The notes beneath the pieces were generated by a model. The model saw nothing but the letters and a program-made list of their open reading frames with translations. It was not told where the DNA came from and did no database searches. The position numbers and the translations under genes were made by a program. Shown here piece after piece: positions 26,322-34,154 of a DNA stretch of 64,000 nt; the stretch's first letter is position 1, and each line of letters starts with the position of its first letter. Source of the DNA: Nocardia niigatensis NBRC 100131 (lineage in GTDB: Bacteria > Actinomycetota > Actinomycetes > Mycobacteriales > Mycobacteriaceae); assembly GCF_000308655.1 (NCBI RefSeq), contig NZ_BAGC01000111.1:82072-146071 (forward strand). Reading direction: 5' to 3'.

Positions 26322-28364
26322 GTGTCGCACACTGCTCAGACAACCGATCGGCCGCTGCGGACCCTGGTGCTCGGTGGCGCCCGGTCCGGGAAGTCGGCTT
26401 ACGCGGAACAGTTGGTCGCGTCGGAGGCGGTGCGGTACGTAGCCACCGCGGTGGCCGACCCCGCCGACGCCGACTTCGCCGAACGCATTGCGGCGCACCG
26501 GGCTCGGCGTCCCGCGAACTGGACGATCGTGGAGGGCGACGCCGTCGCCGCACTCGCCGAAGCCACCCCTGTCACCCTGGTCGACGACCTCGGCACCTGG
26601 CTGACCGCGCGCCTGGACGCGCGTGCCGCCTGGGAGTCGCCGCGCGGAATCGTCGCGCCGGATATCGACGCGCTCGTCGACGCGGTGGCCGGATACCCGC
26701 AGCGCCTGATCATCGTCAGCCCCGAGGTGGGGCTCGGGGTCATCCCGGCCACCGCCTCCGGCCGGCTCTTCCGCGACGAGATCGGCACCCTGAACCAGCG
26801 GCTCGCGCAGGTCTGCGACGAGGTCTTCCTGGTGGTGGCCGGGCAGCCGGTACGAATCAAGCCGGACCTCGCCGCCATGCTCGCGACCGCGAATTCCGGC
26901 GCCGCAGTGGCGACTTCGGGCCAGGTGACCGACGCCGCCGCAGAAGGCACTGAGGTGCAGCCGGTTTCGGCCGCCGTTGCCGCCGCAAGCAGTGCGGTTT
27001 CGGCCTCTTCAGCGGCCGGGACGGGCGACGTGTCCGCTGCGGCTGCGCCGGGTGAAGGCGCGGCTGTTCTCGGAAGTGGTCCTGACAACACGGAACTCGG
27101 GATGACGGCCGCCGGGGCGATGACCGCGGCCGCTCTGGGCGCCACGGTGTCTGACGGCGCTGTCACTGCGCACGGCAACGCCGCGGCGGTCGAAGAGAGC
27201 TCCTCGACCGGCGATGCAGGTGCCACGCCAGTCGGCGCGGACGGGGCCGCGAGCATGCCCGGTGGGGCCTCTGACAGCCCGGTTCTCACCAAGCCCGTGC
27301 GGATTTCGTTCGGTCCGGTGCTGGGGCCGGATACGGCGGTGCGGCGGGCTGCCGAGGAGCGGCAGTTGCAGTTGACCAAGCCGGCGGGAGCGTTGGGGCG
27401 GTTGGAGAAGCTGGCGAACTGGGTGGCGGCGTGCCAGGGGGTGTGTCCGCCCAAGCAGTTCGAGCGGGCTCGGGTGGTGGTGTTCGCGGGTGATCACGGG
27501 GTGGCTCAGCACGGGGTGTCGGCGTATCCGAGTGAGGTGACCGGGCAGATGGTCGCCAACTTCCTGCACGGTGGGGCCGCGGTGAATGTGCTGGCGCGCT
27601 TGGCCGACGCGACGGTGCGGGTCGAGGACATCGCGGTGGATTCGGAGACCGCGCCGGAGATCTCGCGGCACAAGGTGCGGCGGTCCAGCGGCTCCATCGA
27701 TCGGGAGGACGCGCTGACCGAGGCCGAGGTGCAGGCGGCCCTGGCGGCGGGCGCGACCATCGCCGACCAGGAAATCGATTCCGGCGCAGACCTTCTCATC
27801 GCCGGTGACATGGGCATCGGCAACACCACGCCCGCCACCGTGCTGATCGCGGCCATCACCGACACCGAGCCGGTGATCGCGGTGGGCCGCGGCACCGGTG
27901 TCGACGACGCCGGGTGGATCCGCAAGACCGCCGCCGTTCGCGACGCCATGTGGCGGGCGCGCCCGGTGGTCAAGGATCCGGTTGCCCTGCTGCGCACCGC
28001 ATCCGGCGCCGACTTCGCCGCGATGGCGGGCTTCCTCGCCCGCGCCGCGGCCCGCCGCACCCCGGTCATCCTGGACGGCGTCGTCGTCACCGCGGCCGCT
28101 CTGGTCGCCGACCAGCTGGCTCCGGGCGCCCGCGCCTGGTGGGTGGCCGGTCACCGCTCCAGCGAGCCCTCCCACACCATCGCCCTCCAGCGCCTCGACC
28201 TCGAGCCCCTGGTCGACATGAGCATGCGCCTGGGGGAGGGTTCCGGTGCGGTCGCGGCCCTGCCGCTGCTCCGCGCCGCCGTCGCCACCCTCGGCGAAAT
28301 GGCGACCTTCGACTCCGCCGGAGTCAGCACCGCCGACACGGGCACCGAAGCCGCCGGTGCCTAG
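26322..28364 (+). CDS. cobUT: CobU-CobT fusion: cobinamide kinase/guanylyltransferase and DMB phosphoribosyltransferase
   Basis: 680 aa bifunctional enzyme for the late steps of cobalamin nucleotide-loop assembly. Residues about 13-185 are CobU: P-loop VLGGARSGKSAYAE, VATA and a late IVSPEVGLGVIP loop. Residues about 190-320 form an Ala/Gly/Thr-rich linker. Residues about 327-665 are CobT: KPAGALGRLEKLA, VFAGDHGVAQHGVSAYP, NFLHGGAAVNVLAR, AGDMGIGNTTPA and the GEGSGA substrate loop with its catalytic Glu. In mycobacteria cobT stands next to cobS, as here, but cobU is separate. Fusions of these domains occur in some actinobacteria. Confidence 0.93.
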   Translation: MSHTAQTTDRPLRTLVLGGARSGKSAYAEQLVASEAVRYVATAVADPADADFAERIAAHRARRPANWTIVEGDAVAALAEATPVTLVDDLGTWLTARLDARAAWESPRGIVAPDIDALVDAVAGYPQRLIIVSPEVGLGVIPATASGRLFRDEIGTLNQRLAQVCDEVFLVVAGQPVRIKPDLAAMLATANSGAAVATSGQVTDAAAEGTEVQPVSAAVAAASSAVSASSAAGTGDVSAAAAPGEGAAVLGSGPDNTELGMTAAGAMTAAALGATVSDGAVTAHGNAAAVEESSSTGDAGATPVGADGAASMPGGASDSPVLTKPVRISFGPVLGPDTAVRRAAEERQLQLTKPAGALGRLEKLANWVAACQGVCPPKQFERARVVVFAGDHGVAQHGVSAYPSEVTGQMVANFLHGGAAVNVLARLADATVRVEDIAVDSETAPEISRHKVRRSSGSIDREDALTEAEVQAALAAGATIADQEIDSGADLLIAGDMGIGNTTPATVLIAAITDTEPVIAVGRGTGVDDAGWIRKTAAVRDAMWRARPVVKDPVALLRTASGADFAAMAGFLARAAARRTPVILDGVVVTAAALVADQLAPGARAWWVAGHRSSEPSHTIALQRLDLEPLVDMSMRLGEGSGAVAALPLLRAAVATLGEMATFDSAGVSTADTGTEAAGA

Positions 28365-28377
28365 CTACCCGCCGATC

Positions 28378-28414
28378 GCGGCATCGAGTCACGCAACGCG
28401 AGACGCGATGCCGC
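28378..28414 (+). terminator. Hairpin between cobUT and cobS
   Basis: GCGGCATCG pairs with CGATGCCGC across a 19-base loop. It may attenuate rather than stop transcription, because cobS follows in the same direction. Confidence 0.35.
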
Positions 28415-28451
28415 ACAACCCGGCCGGGCGCGCCGGACTCCGGGTGACCCC

Positions 28452-29198
28452 GTGAACGGGGTCCGGCTGGCGGTCTCGTGGTTGACCGTGTTGCCGGTGC
28501 GGGGGCCCGAGGAGGTGGATCGTGCGGTTGCCGGGCGCGCGATCGGCTGGGCGCCGCTGGTCGGGGTATTGCTCGGGGCTGGGGCTGCCGGATCGCTGTG
28601 GGGGCTGGGCGAGTTGGGGGCCTCGGGGCTGCTGGCCGGGTTCGTGGTGGTGGCCGGGCTGGCTTTGATCACGCGGGGGATGCATATCGACGGGCTGGCC
28701 GACACCATGGACGGGCTCGGGAGTTACGGGCCGCCGGAGCGGGCCCGGGAGATCATGAAGAGCGGTGGGGCGGGGCCGTTCGGGGTGGCGGCGCTGGTGT
28801 TCGCGCTCGGGATTCAAGCGGTTTCGCTGGGAGCCTTGGCCGCGAACAGCCGGTGGCTCGCCGTGGTGATCGCGGTCGCCGTGGGGCGAGTCGCGGTGGT
28901 GCTGGCCGGTCGGCGCGGAATCGACGCCGCGCCGGGAGCCGGATTCGGAGCGCTGGTGGCTGGGACGCAGCATCCCGCGCTGGGATTCGTCTGGGGCGGG
29001 ATCGCATGTCTCGCCGCGATATTCGCGACCGGAAATCCGTGGCAGGGGCCGCTGGCCGTGTTCGTGGCGCTGGCGGCTTCGATGCTGCTGGCACGGCACT
29101 GTGTCCGGCGATTCGGCGGCCTCAATGGCGATGTGCTCGGTGCCGCCCTCGAAGTGAGCGTCACCATCGCCGCCGCGGTGTTGTCCTTCGCCCGCTAG
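28452..29198 (+). CDS. cobS: Adenosylcobinamide-GDP ribazoletransferase (cobalamin synthase)
   Basis: 248 aa polytopic membrane enzyme joining adenosylcobinamide-GDP and alpha-ribazole to give cobalamin. It has the family's N-terminal WLTVLPV segment and the acidic motif HIDGLADTMDGLGS near residue 75, followed by several hydrophobic helices and a C-terminal FGGLNGDVLGAALE motif. It follows cobUT by 87 bases, so the two probably form one unit. Start GTG 28452 gives the family-typical N-terminus. Confidence 0.93.
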   Translation: MNGVRLAVSWLTVLPVRGPEEVDRAVAGRAIGWAPLVGVLLGAGAAGSLWGLGELGASGLLAGFVVVAGLALITRGMHIDGLADTMDGLGSYGPPERAREIMKSGGAGPFGVAALVFALGIQAVSLGALAANSRWLAVVIAVAVGRVAVVLAGRRGIDAAPGAGFGALVAGTQHPALGFVWGGIACLAAIFATGNPWQGPLAVFVALAASMLLARHCVRRFGGLNGDVLGAALEVSVTIAAAVLSFAR

Positions 29199-29605
29199 CC
29201 GCAGGCTCGCGGGGCGGTTGCCGACCGCAGGGGCCAGATCGTCGAGGTTCCGAAGGACACGCGGCGATGGTCGGGCGCGTCGGCGAGCCGGGCCGGAACC
29301 GGTGCGGAGGCGGCGCAGATCGTGCACTGCCGCGTTCGGCGATCTCCCTCCGAGGGCGCCCTGCCCAGCCGGCCTGGATCAGCCCTGCGACGGGGAGTGG
29401 GTCAATTCGATCAGCGGTGGGGCGGGTGGCACGAGTTGTCGGGCCTGGCGTGCACGCGTCGGCACGAGCGCGAGCGACAGCGGCACTTGCCCGGATCGAC
29501 GGGTTGCCGGGATGCACGAATTCGAGGGAAACGCGGTGCGGGTTGCCGGCCAGAAGGAGGTAGAGGCGCGAATCCATCGCGCCGCCTCACTCCTAGGAGC
29601 TCACC
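29199..29605. other. Intergenic stretch, no gene recognised
   Basis: About 400 bases. Open frames on both strands are Arg/Gly/Pro-rich and lack recognisable domains, which is normal for shadow frames at this GC content. No hairpin or repeat stands out. The right end (about 29590) holds the ribosome site of the next gene. Confidence 0.4.
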
Positions 29606-30007
29606 ATGGTACGGATGCGAGCGGGTTTGGCAGTGGTCGCGATCGCCGGGGCGGTCGTCGCGGGGGCTGGGTCCGCGTTGGCGGATACGCCCTCCTCGGG
29701 CGACACGGTCGTTCTGGTTCCGGGTGGTCAGGAGGTGCGGCCCGACTCGGTCGAGCTGACCCCGGCCGATGCGGGGGATCTTGTCACCGGCATCACCTGG
29801 GTGTACTGGGGTCACGGCAATGCGTTCGGCGTGGGGACCGAGACCGTCAAGACGTGCCGGCCCAGTTGTGTGGACGGCGGTTCCACCAGGGCGCCCGTGG
29901 TGATCAGGTTGAGTGACGCGAAGCCGCTCGCGGATCAGGGAAACAAGTACTTCGCGCGGGCTACGGTTTATGGTGTGTTCGATAGCCACAGTGTTGCTCT
30001 GCGGTAG
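29606..30007 (+). CDS. Small secreted protein
   Basis: 133 aa. Signal peptide with basic start (MVRMRAG), Ala/Val core and ALA cleavage site before DTPSSGD. The mature ~105 residues contain one cysteine pair (KTCRPSCVDG) and TWVYWGHGNAFG. The ribosome site is AGGAG ten bases upstream. It lies just before the sigma-factor gene but has its own leader. Function unknown. Confidence 0.75.
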   Translation: MVRMRAGLAVVAIAGAVVAGAGSALADTPSSGDTVVLVPGGQEVRPDSVELTPADAGDLVTGITWVYWGHGNAFGVGTETVKTCRPSCVDGGSTRAPVVIRLSDAKPLADQGNKYFARATVYGVFDSHSVALR

Positions 30008-30052
30008 GAGCCGGCCGCCCGAGACCCAGGACCCCCGAGCCAGGAGGCGCAG

Positions 30053-30562
30053 GTGCATGTTCCGGATTCGGAGCATGACTTCTTCGCGGTGGTGTTCGAC
30101 GCGCACTACCGGCGCATCGTGGCGTACGCCCGTCGCCGCGTCGATGCCGCGGTCGCCGATGACATTGCGGCGGAGACGTTTCTGCGGGTCTGGCGCAAGC
30201 TCGACGACGTGCCGCGCGACGACTTTCCGGTGGGCGCCCTGCCCTGGATCTACGGCATCGCACGGCACGTCCTGCTGGAATCCGCGCGGGGCGAGCGCCG
30301 CCGTGACGGTCTGGCCGCACGCATCGGCACGGTGGATCCGCCTCGCGCCGTGCACGATCCGGCCACCGAGGACGCCATCGTCGTCGGCCGCGCCCTGCGC
30401 TCACTGCCCGAACTCGACCGGGAGATCCTGCGTCTGCACGCCTGGGAGGACCTCGATGCCGCCGAGATCGCCGCGGTCCTCGGCTGCCCGGTGACCACCG
30501 CCCGGGTACGCCTGCACCGCGCCCGCAAGCGCCTGGCCCAGCGGCTGAAGGAGACCTCGTGA
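30053..30562 (+). CDS. ECF-type RNA polymerase sigma factor
   Basis: 169 aa. Region 2 is visible as FFAVVFDAHYRRIVAYARRR and DDIAAETFLRVWRKLD, region 4 as LPELDREILRLHAWEDLDAAEIAAVLGCP and VRLHRARKRLAQRL. The GTG start has an AGGAGG ribosome site. Its stop is inside the start of the next gene (4-base GTGA overlap), which encodes the probable membrane partner. Target promoters cannot be read from the window. Confidence 0.93.
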   Translation: MHVPDSEHDFFAVVFDAHYRRIVAYARRRVDAAVADDIAAETFLRVWRKLDDVPRDDFPVGALPWIYGIARHVLLESARGERRRDGLAARIGTVDPPRAVHDPATEDAIVVGRALRSLPELDREILRLHAWEDLDAAEIAAVLGCPVTTARVRLHRARKRLAQRLKETS

Positions 30563-31908
30563 ACGACCGGGACCACGGCCGGAACGACTCGGACCACGGC
30601 CTCGATGACAGCGTCCTCGACCGGCTGCGTCGAGCCGATCCACTCGCCGGCACGAATCTGGACACTCCGGCCGATCGTGACCGTGCCGCAGCGCTTTTCG
30701 CCCGGATCACCGCTGAGTCCCGTGCGGCAGGCGAAGGGCCGCGGTCCGAGGGGGACGGCGACGAGCTGTCGCGGCGGCGGGGTGCGCGGTCGTCATGGGT
30801 GCTGGGGCTGGCGGCGGCTGTGGTGGTGATCGCGGTGGCGGTGGCGTTCCTGGTGTTGCCGAATCTGTTCCGGGACAACACCGCCACCGCGTCGGCGGCG
30901 GAACTGTTGCGGGACGCGGCGACGGCTACCGCGTCGAATCCGGCTGGTTTTCAGCGGATTCCGGGGCAGGCAAGTGCGTATCAGCAGGTGATGCACAGTA
31001 CGGTCCACCAAGGGCCGGGGTATCGGTACAGCATCGACTCCACGGTGCGGACCGAGGTTCGTGCGGGTGGCCAGGCTGTTATCGAAACCACCACGGGGGA
31101 ACCGCATTTCGTCGACGAGGCCTCTCGCAAGGCGTGGGTGGCCGCGGGGAGCCCGCCATTGACCGGGCCGGTTCCGGGTACGAGCACCGTGACGCAGCCG
31201 CTGGTGTACCAACTCGGCGGGCAGATGCTGTCCTGGGCGCAGCTCGGGGCGCTGCCGACCGGCGTGGTGACGCTTGTCGGAGCGCTGACGGCGACCGCGC
31301 TGCAGCAGTCCGTGTACCGATCGGCGGTGCAGTTGCTGCAAGCGCCCGCGGTGCCGGCGGCGCTGCAGGCGGCGTTGTATCGGGTGCTCGCGGAGCAGCC
31401 GGGGCTGACAGCAACCGAACATGCTGGGGCGGTGAGCATTTCGCGGGCGGGCGAACCCGCCTTTACCTTCGACCGGGCCACCGGGCAGCTGCTGCGCGTC
31501 GATCGGTCCACGCCCTCGGATCCGAGCACCGTCATCCAGTCGGCGGGTCTGACTCCCTGCGTCGCACCGTTGTCGGCCCCGGCACCGTCCGAGATCTACA
31601 TCGGATGTGCCACTGGCGCATACATTCTCGACAAGCTGCACTGGACCGGCTGGGGCGAGAACCAGGCCACCGCCACCGGCACCGCGGGCCTGCGCGACTG
31701 CACGCCGAACTGTGCCGCCGGCCCGACCACTGTCACTCCGGTCGAGGTCACCATCGGTCAACCGCAAACCTGTGGCTACAACTTGCGCATCTACACGCGC
31801 GTGGATATGCGCTATCCGAAACCTGTCAAGGGGCTCGTGAACGGCGGTACCGGACCCGATCGTTCCGGTACCGCGGATTGGTGGAATCTGGCCTGCCCCA
31901 AGGGATGA
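30559..31908 (+). CDS. CU044_5270-family membrane protein partnered with sigma factor
   Basis: 449 aa. Cytoplasmic N-terminus (about 1-77), one transmembrane helix (SSWVLGLAAAVVVIAVAVAFLV, about 78-101), then a large extracytoplasmic domain beginning after TASAAELL. Proteins of this layout, often called CU044_5270 family, commonly follow ECF sigma genes in actinobacteria and may act as anti-sigma or sensory partners; there is no clear HCC zinc motif, so that is inference. Translationally coupled to the sigma gene by a GTGA overlap. Confidence 0.82.
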   Translation: MNDRDHGRNDSDHGLDDSVLDRLRRADPLAGTNLDTPADRDRAAALFARITAESRAAGEGPRSEGDGDELSRRRGARSSWVLGLAAAVVVIAVAVAFLVLPNLFRDNTATASAAELLRDAATATASNPAGFQRIPGQASAYQQVMHSTVHQGPGYRYSIDSTVRTEVRAGGQAVIETTTGEPHFVDEASRKAWVAAGSPPLTGPVPGTSTVTQPLVYQLGGQMLSWAQLGALPTGVVTLVGALTATALQQSVYRSAVQLLQAPAVPAALQAALYRVLAEQPGLTATEHAGAVSISRAGEPAFTFDRATGQLLRVDRSTPSDPSTVIQSAGLTPCVAPLSAPAPSEIYIGCATGAYILDKLHWTGWGENQATATGTAGLRDCTPNCAAGPTTVTPVEVTIGQPQTCGYNLRIYTRVDMRYPKPVKGLVNGGTGPDRSGTADWWNLACPKG

Positions 31909-31931
31909 TCATGGTCGGCGTTCGTTCGTAG

Positions 31932-32590
31932 AACTTCGCTGGACCGGCGAACGGAACACATTCGGATGCAACGGATCTCACGATTCCCGCGCCGAACCCG
32001 ACCCCGCTCGCGGTCGGGCCCGCCGCGACGCCGGCCGCCGGGCCCAATGCGCTCGGCGGCCTGCTCGGCGTGAACTCGGGCAGCGCGCTCACCGCCTGCG
32101 CGGGCAGCGCCGTGGTCGGCAGTGCCGCACTGGGATTGGGCATCCTCGCCGGCAGCGGCATGGGATCCGGCCTGATCGGCCCCGGTTTCGTGCCCGGCTC
32201 CAGCGGCCTGGCAGGTCCCGGATCGGCCGGTGCGGGCAGCGTGATGGCGGGTAGCGCCGCGACCGGCAGCGCTCTCCTGACCTGCATGCTCCTGCTGCCC
32301 GTCCCGATGCCGCCGGAACCCGGTATCCCCCTGGAGATTCCGAGCCCCCGGCCGTCGTCCCGGCCGCCGCGCCGATCCTCGCACCCGTCCCCGTGGTGAT
32401 TCCACCCGCCCCCGCGCCGATTCCGCCGCTCCCACCGCCACCGCCACTCCGGGTCGAGTACGCAGCCCCCGCCCCATCGGAGCAGCGGATCCCCCTGACC
32501 GCCCTCCAGGTCATGACGGTCATGATCATCACCATCATCGCCGGTGCGCGCGCCCGTCTCGCTCGCGCGCACCGCGGCGCGGTCGGCTAA
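31932..32590 (+). pseudogene. Frameshifted Ala/Gly-rich secreted protein gene
   Basis: Two plus-strand frames together give one coherent protein. From 31932 the frame reads AGPANGTHSDATDL, LTIPAPNPTPLAVGP, then SGSALTACAGSAVVGSAALG and a Gly/Ser/Ala-rich region to about 32325. The sense then continues in another frame with EPPAVVPAAAPILAPV, a proline run and a C-terminal hydrophobic helix (LTALQVMTVMIITIIAGARA), stopping at 32590. An in-frame stop at 31929 cuts off the expected signal peptide. Either the gene is dead or there is a sequence error near the C-run at about 32327. Confidence 0.55.
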
Positions 32591-32597
32591 CCGGAAG

Positions 32598-34031
32598 TCA
32601 GGAGAGCTTCTCCAGTTTCGGAACCTGCCACTTCCCGTTCAGCACCTCGTCTTTCGGCGCGTACAGCCGCAGGGTCAGCGAGAACGGGCCGGACTCCGGA
32701 ATCGGCAGCCAGTGCCCGGCCGGGACGCCGGCCCCGGGTTCGGCGTTCTGGACGGCGATCTCGACGTTGCCGTCGGAGTCCGGGGTGAGCGGGACCTTGT
32801 GCCCGACCGTGTAGATGCCCGCCGGGTTCTGCGCCAGATAGCTCTCGCCGTCATAGGCGGTGAGCGACCAGAAGGCACCGACCGGCGGCAGCTCGTCCTG
32901 GGCGAAGGTCAGCCGGAAGCGGTCGCCGCTCTCGGCGGTCGCGTTGATCGTCGGATACACGGCGTCCCGGGGCAGATTCGCGCCCAGGCCGACCGAGGCG
33001 ACCAGCGCGCGCAGCGCGTAATCGGTCCCGTAGGCCCCGACATTGAGGTCGAAGGTCCAGCCGTTCTGGTTCTGGGCCTTGGGATCCCGATAGGCGGCGA
33101 TGCGCTTGCGGGCCTCGGTGACCGCGGCGGTCAGCACGTTCACCGTGTTCGCGGAGACCGTGCCGCCCGGTTTGATGCCGATGGCGGCGAACCGCTTCAG
33201 CACGGGGCTGTCCTCGGCCGCGGGCGGATCGAGCGCCATGAGCGCGCACATGCGGTTGAAGAACGTGGGGCCGTCCATCTTCGCCACCAGCTGGGCGGGC
33301 GAGCCGCCCCCCGTCGCCTGGGAACCCGGCCCGCCCTGCACCGCGTGCGGGTCGGCGTTCCAGACGCTGAGCGGAGCCAGCTTCAGCTTCTGTTGCAGGG
33401 CGCGCACGTTCGGAACATCCTTGTCGCCCTTGTACTCGATGCGCCCGAGCAACCAGGTGGTATTGGTCGGCATGGCCAGCTGGGTCATGCCGTCGGGCAC
33501 CATGCCCTGCCACCCCGGACCGGTGACCAGGTACGTGTACGGCGGGTGCGCGGCCCCGTCCGTCAGGCGCGGGTTCGCGCTGCCGGGATCGTGCACCGTA
33601 TTGGTCCAGGCGTCCATGAACTGCATGAGCCAGTACCGGCCGGATTCGATGGCCGGCACCTGCACCACCATCGGCTCGGCGCGCAGGTCGAGCCAGGCCT
33701 GCGAGTAGAGGGTGTCCAGATTGAGCCGGACCACCTGTTTCTCCTCGGGCGTCGGCGGGTCCTGATGCACGAATTCGTTGTCCGGGCCGCCGGTTTGGCG
33801 GGTGACGTCCATCAGGACCAGCGGAAAGCCGAACACGTAGGCGTCGGTCGCGATGTCCTTGGGACCGGTGGACGCCGGGGTGGTACTCGTGGACGATGCG
33901 TTGCTCGACGTGCCGCATGCCGTCAAACCCAGTGTGACCGCGGCGGCCGCGCCGAGCGCGAAGACCTGACGGCGCGAGAATCGCGCGGCGTCCCGGTTCG
34001 CGTCGTACGACAGGAAATCCCTCACTTCCAC
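32598..34031 (-). CDS. DUF1254/DUF1214-domain lipoprotein
   Basis: 477 aa. The N-terminus has a twin-arginine-like lipoprotein signal (SRRQVFALGAAAAVTLGLTAC), so it is probably exported folded and anchored. The body matches the DUF1254-DUF1214 plan: DAYVFGFPLVLMDVTR near residue 64, VVRLNLDTLYSQAWLDL, RYWLMQFMDAWTN, and near the end FWSLTAYDGESYL with GNVEIAVQ and NWLPIP-like PAGHWLPIPESGPFSLTLRLY. No enzymatic function is established. Starts GTG 34031 and GTG 34025 are both possible. Divergent from the amidohydrolase, sharing palindromic control sites. Confidence 0.88.
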   Translation of the reverse strand: MEVRDFLSYDANRDAARFSRRQVFALGAAAAVTLGLTACGTSSNASSTSTTPASTGPKDIATDAYVFGFPLVLMDVTRQTGGPDNEFVHQDPPTPEEKQVVRLNLDTLYSQAWLDLRAEPMVVQVPAIESGRYWLMQFMDAWTNTVHDPGSANPRLTDGAAHPPYTYLVTGPGWQGMVPDGMTQLAMPTNTTWLLGRIEYKGDKDVPNVRALQQKLKLAPLSVWNADPHAVQGGPGSQATGGGSPAQLVAKMDGPTFFNRMCALMALDPPAAEDSPVLKRFAAIGIKPGGTVSANTVNVLTAAVTEARKRIAAYRDPKAQNQNGWTFDLNVGAYGTDYALRALVASVGLGANLPRDAVYPTINATAESGDRFRLTFAQDELPPVGAFWSLTAYDGESYLAQNPAGIYTVGHKVPLTPDSDGNVEIAVQNAEPGAGVPAGHWLPIPESGPFSLTLRLYAPKDEVLNGKWQVPKLEKLS

Positions 34032-34082
34032 AGTTCCTTTCCCGACGGTGTGATGACCAATTCGTGAATGTCCTGCACTCTA

Positions 34083-34099
34083 TTGCAGAGTCACTGCAA
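34083..34099. promoter_or_regulatory. Inverted repeat upstream of amidohydrolase promoter
   Basis: TTGCAG, five bases, CTGCAA. It abuts the TATAAT element and lies in the 123-base gap between divergent genes, so it may be a regulator binding site. Confidence 0.4.
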
Positions 34100-34100
34100 C

Positions 34101-34106
34101 TATAAT
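34101..34106 (+). promoter_or_regulatory. Consensus -10 (TATAAT) of amidohydrolase gene
   Basis: A perfect TATAAT, rare in this GC-rich sequence, 49 bases before the ATG. A clear -35 at 17-base spacing is not seen, suggesting activator dependence. Confidence 0.5.
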
Positions 34107-34109
34107 GGC

Positions 34110-34122
34110 TAACCATTGGTTA
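34110..34122. promoter_or_regulatory. Palindromic operator downstream of TATAAT
   Basis: TAACCATTGGTTA is a perfect palindrome around a central base, located where transcription should start, a typical position for a TetR-type repressor site. No regulator gene is adjacent. Confidence 0.45.
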
Positions 34123-34154
34123 CCGTACTGCCGCGGCAACGAAGGAGCACGAAT

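Noticed and set aside
31826..32572. 248-codon minus-strand frame over the Ala/Gly-rich region
   Set aside because: Reads as low-complexity Arg/Gly sequence, whereas the plus strand gives a signal-less but coherent secreted protein with a membrane anchor.
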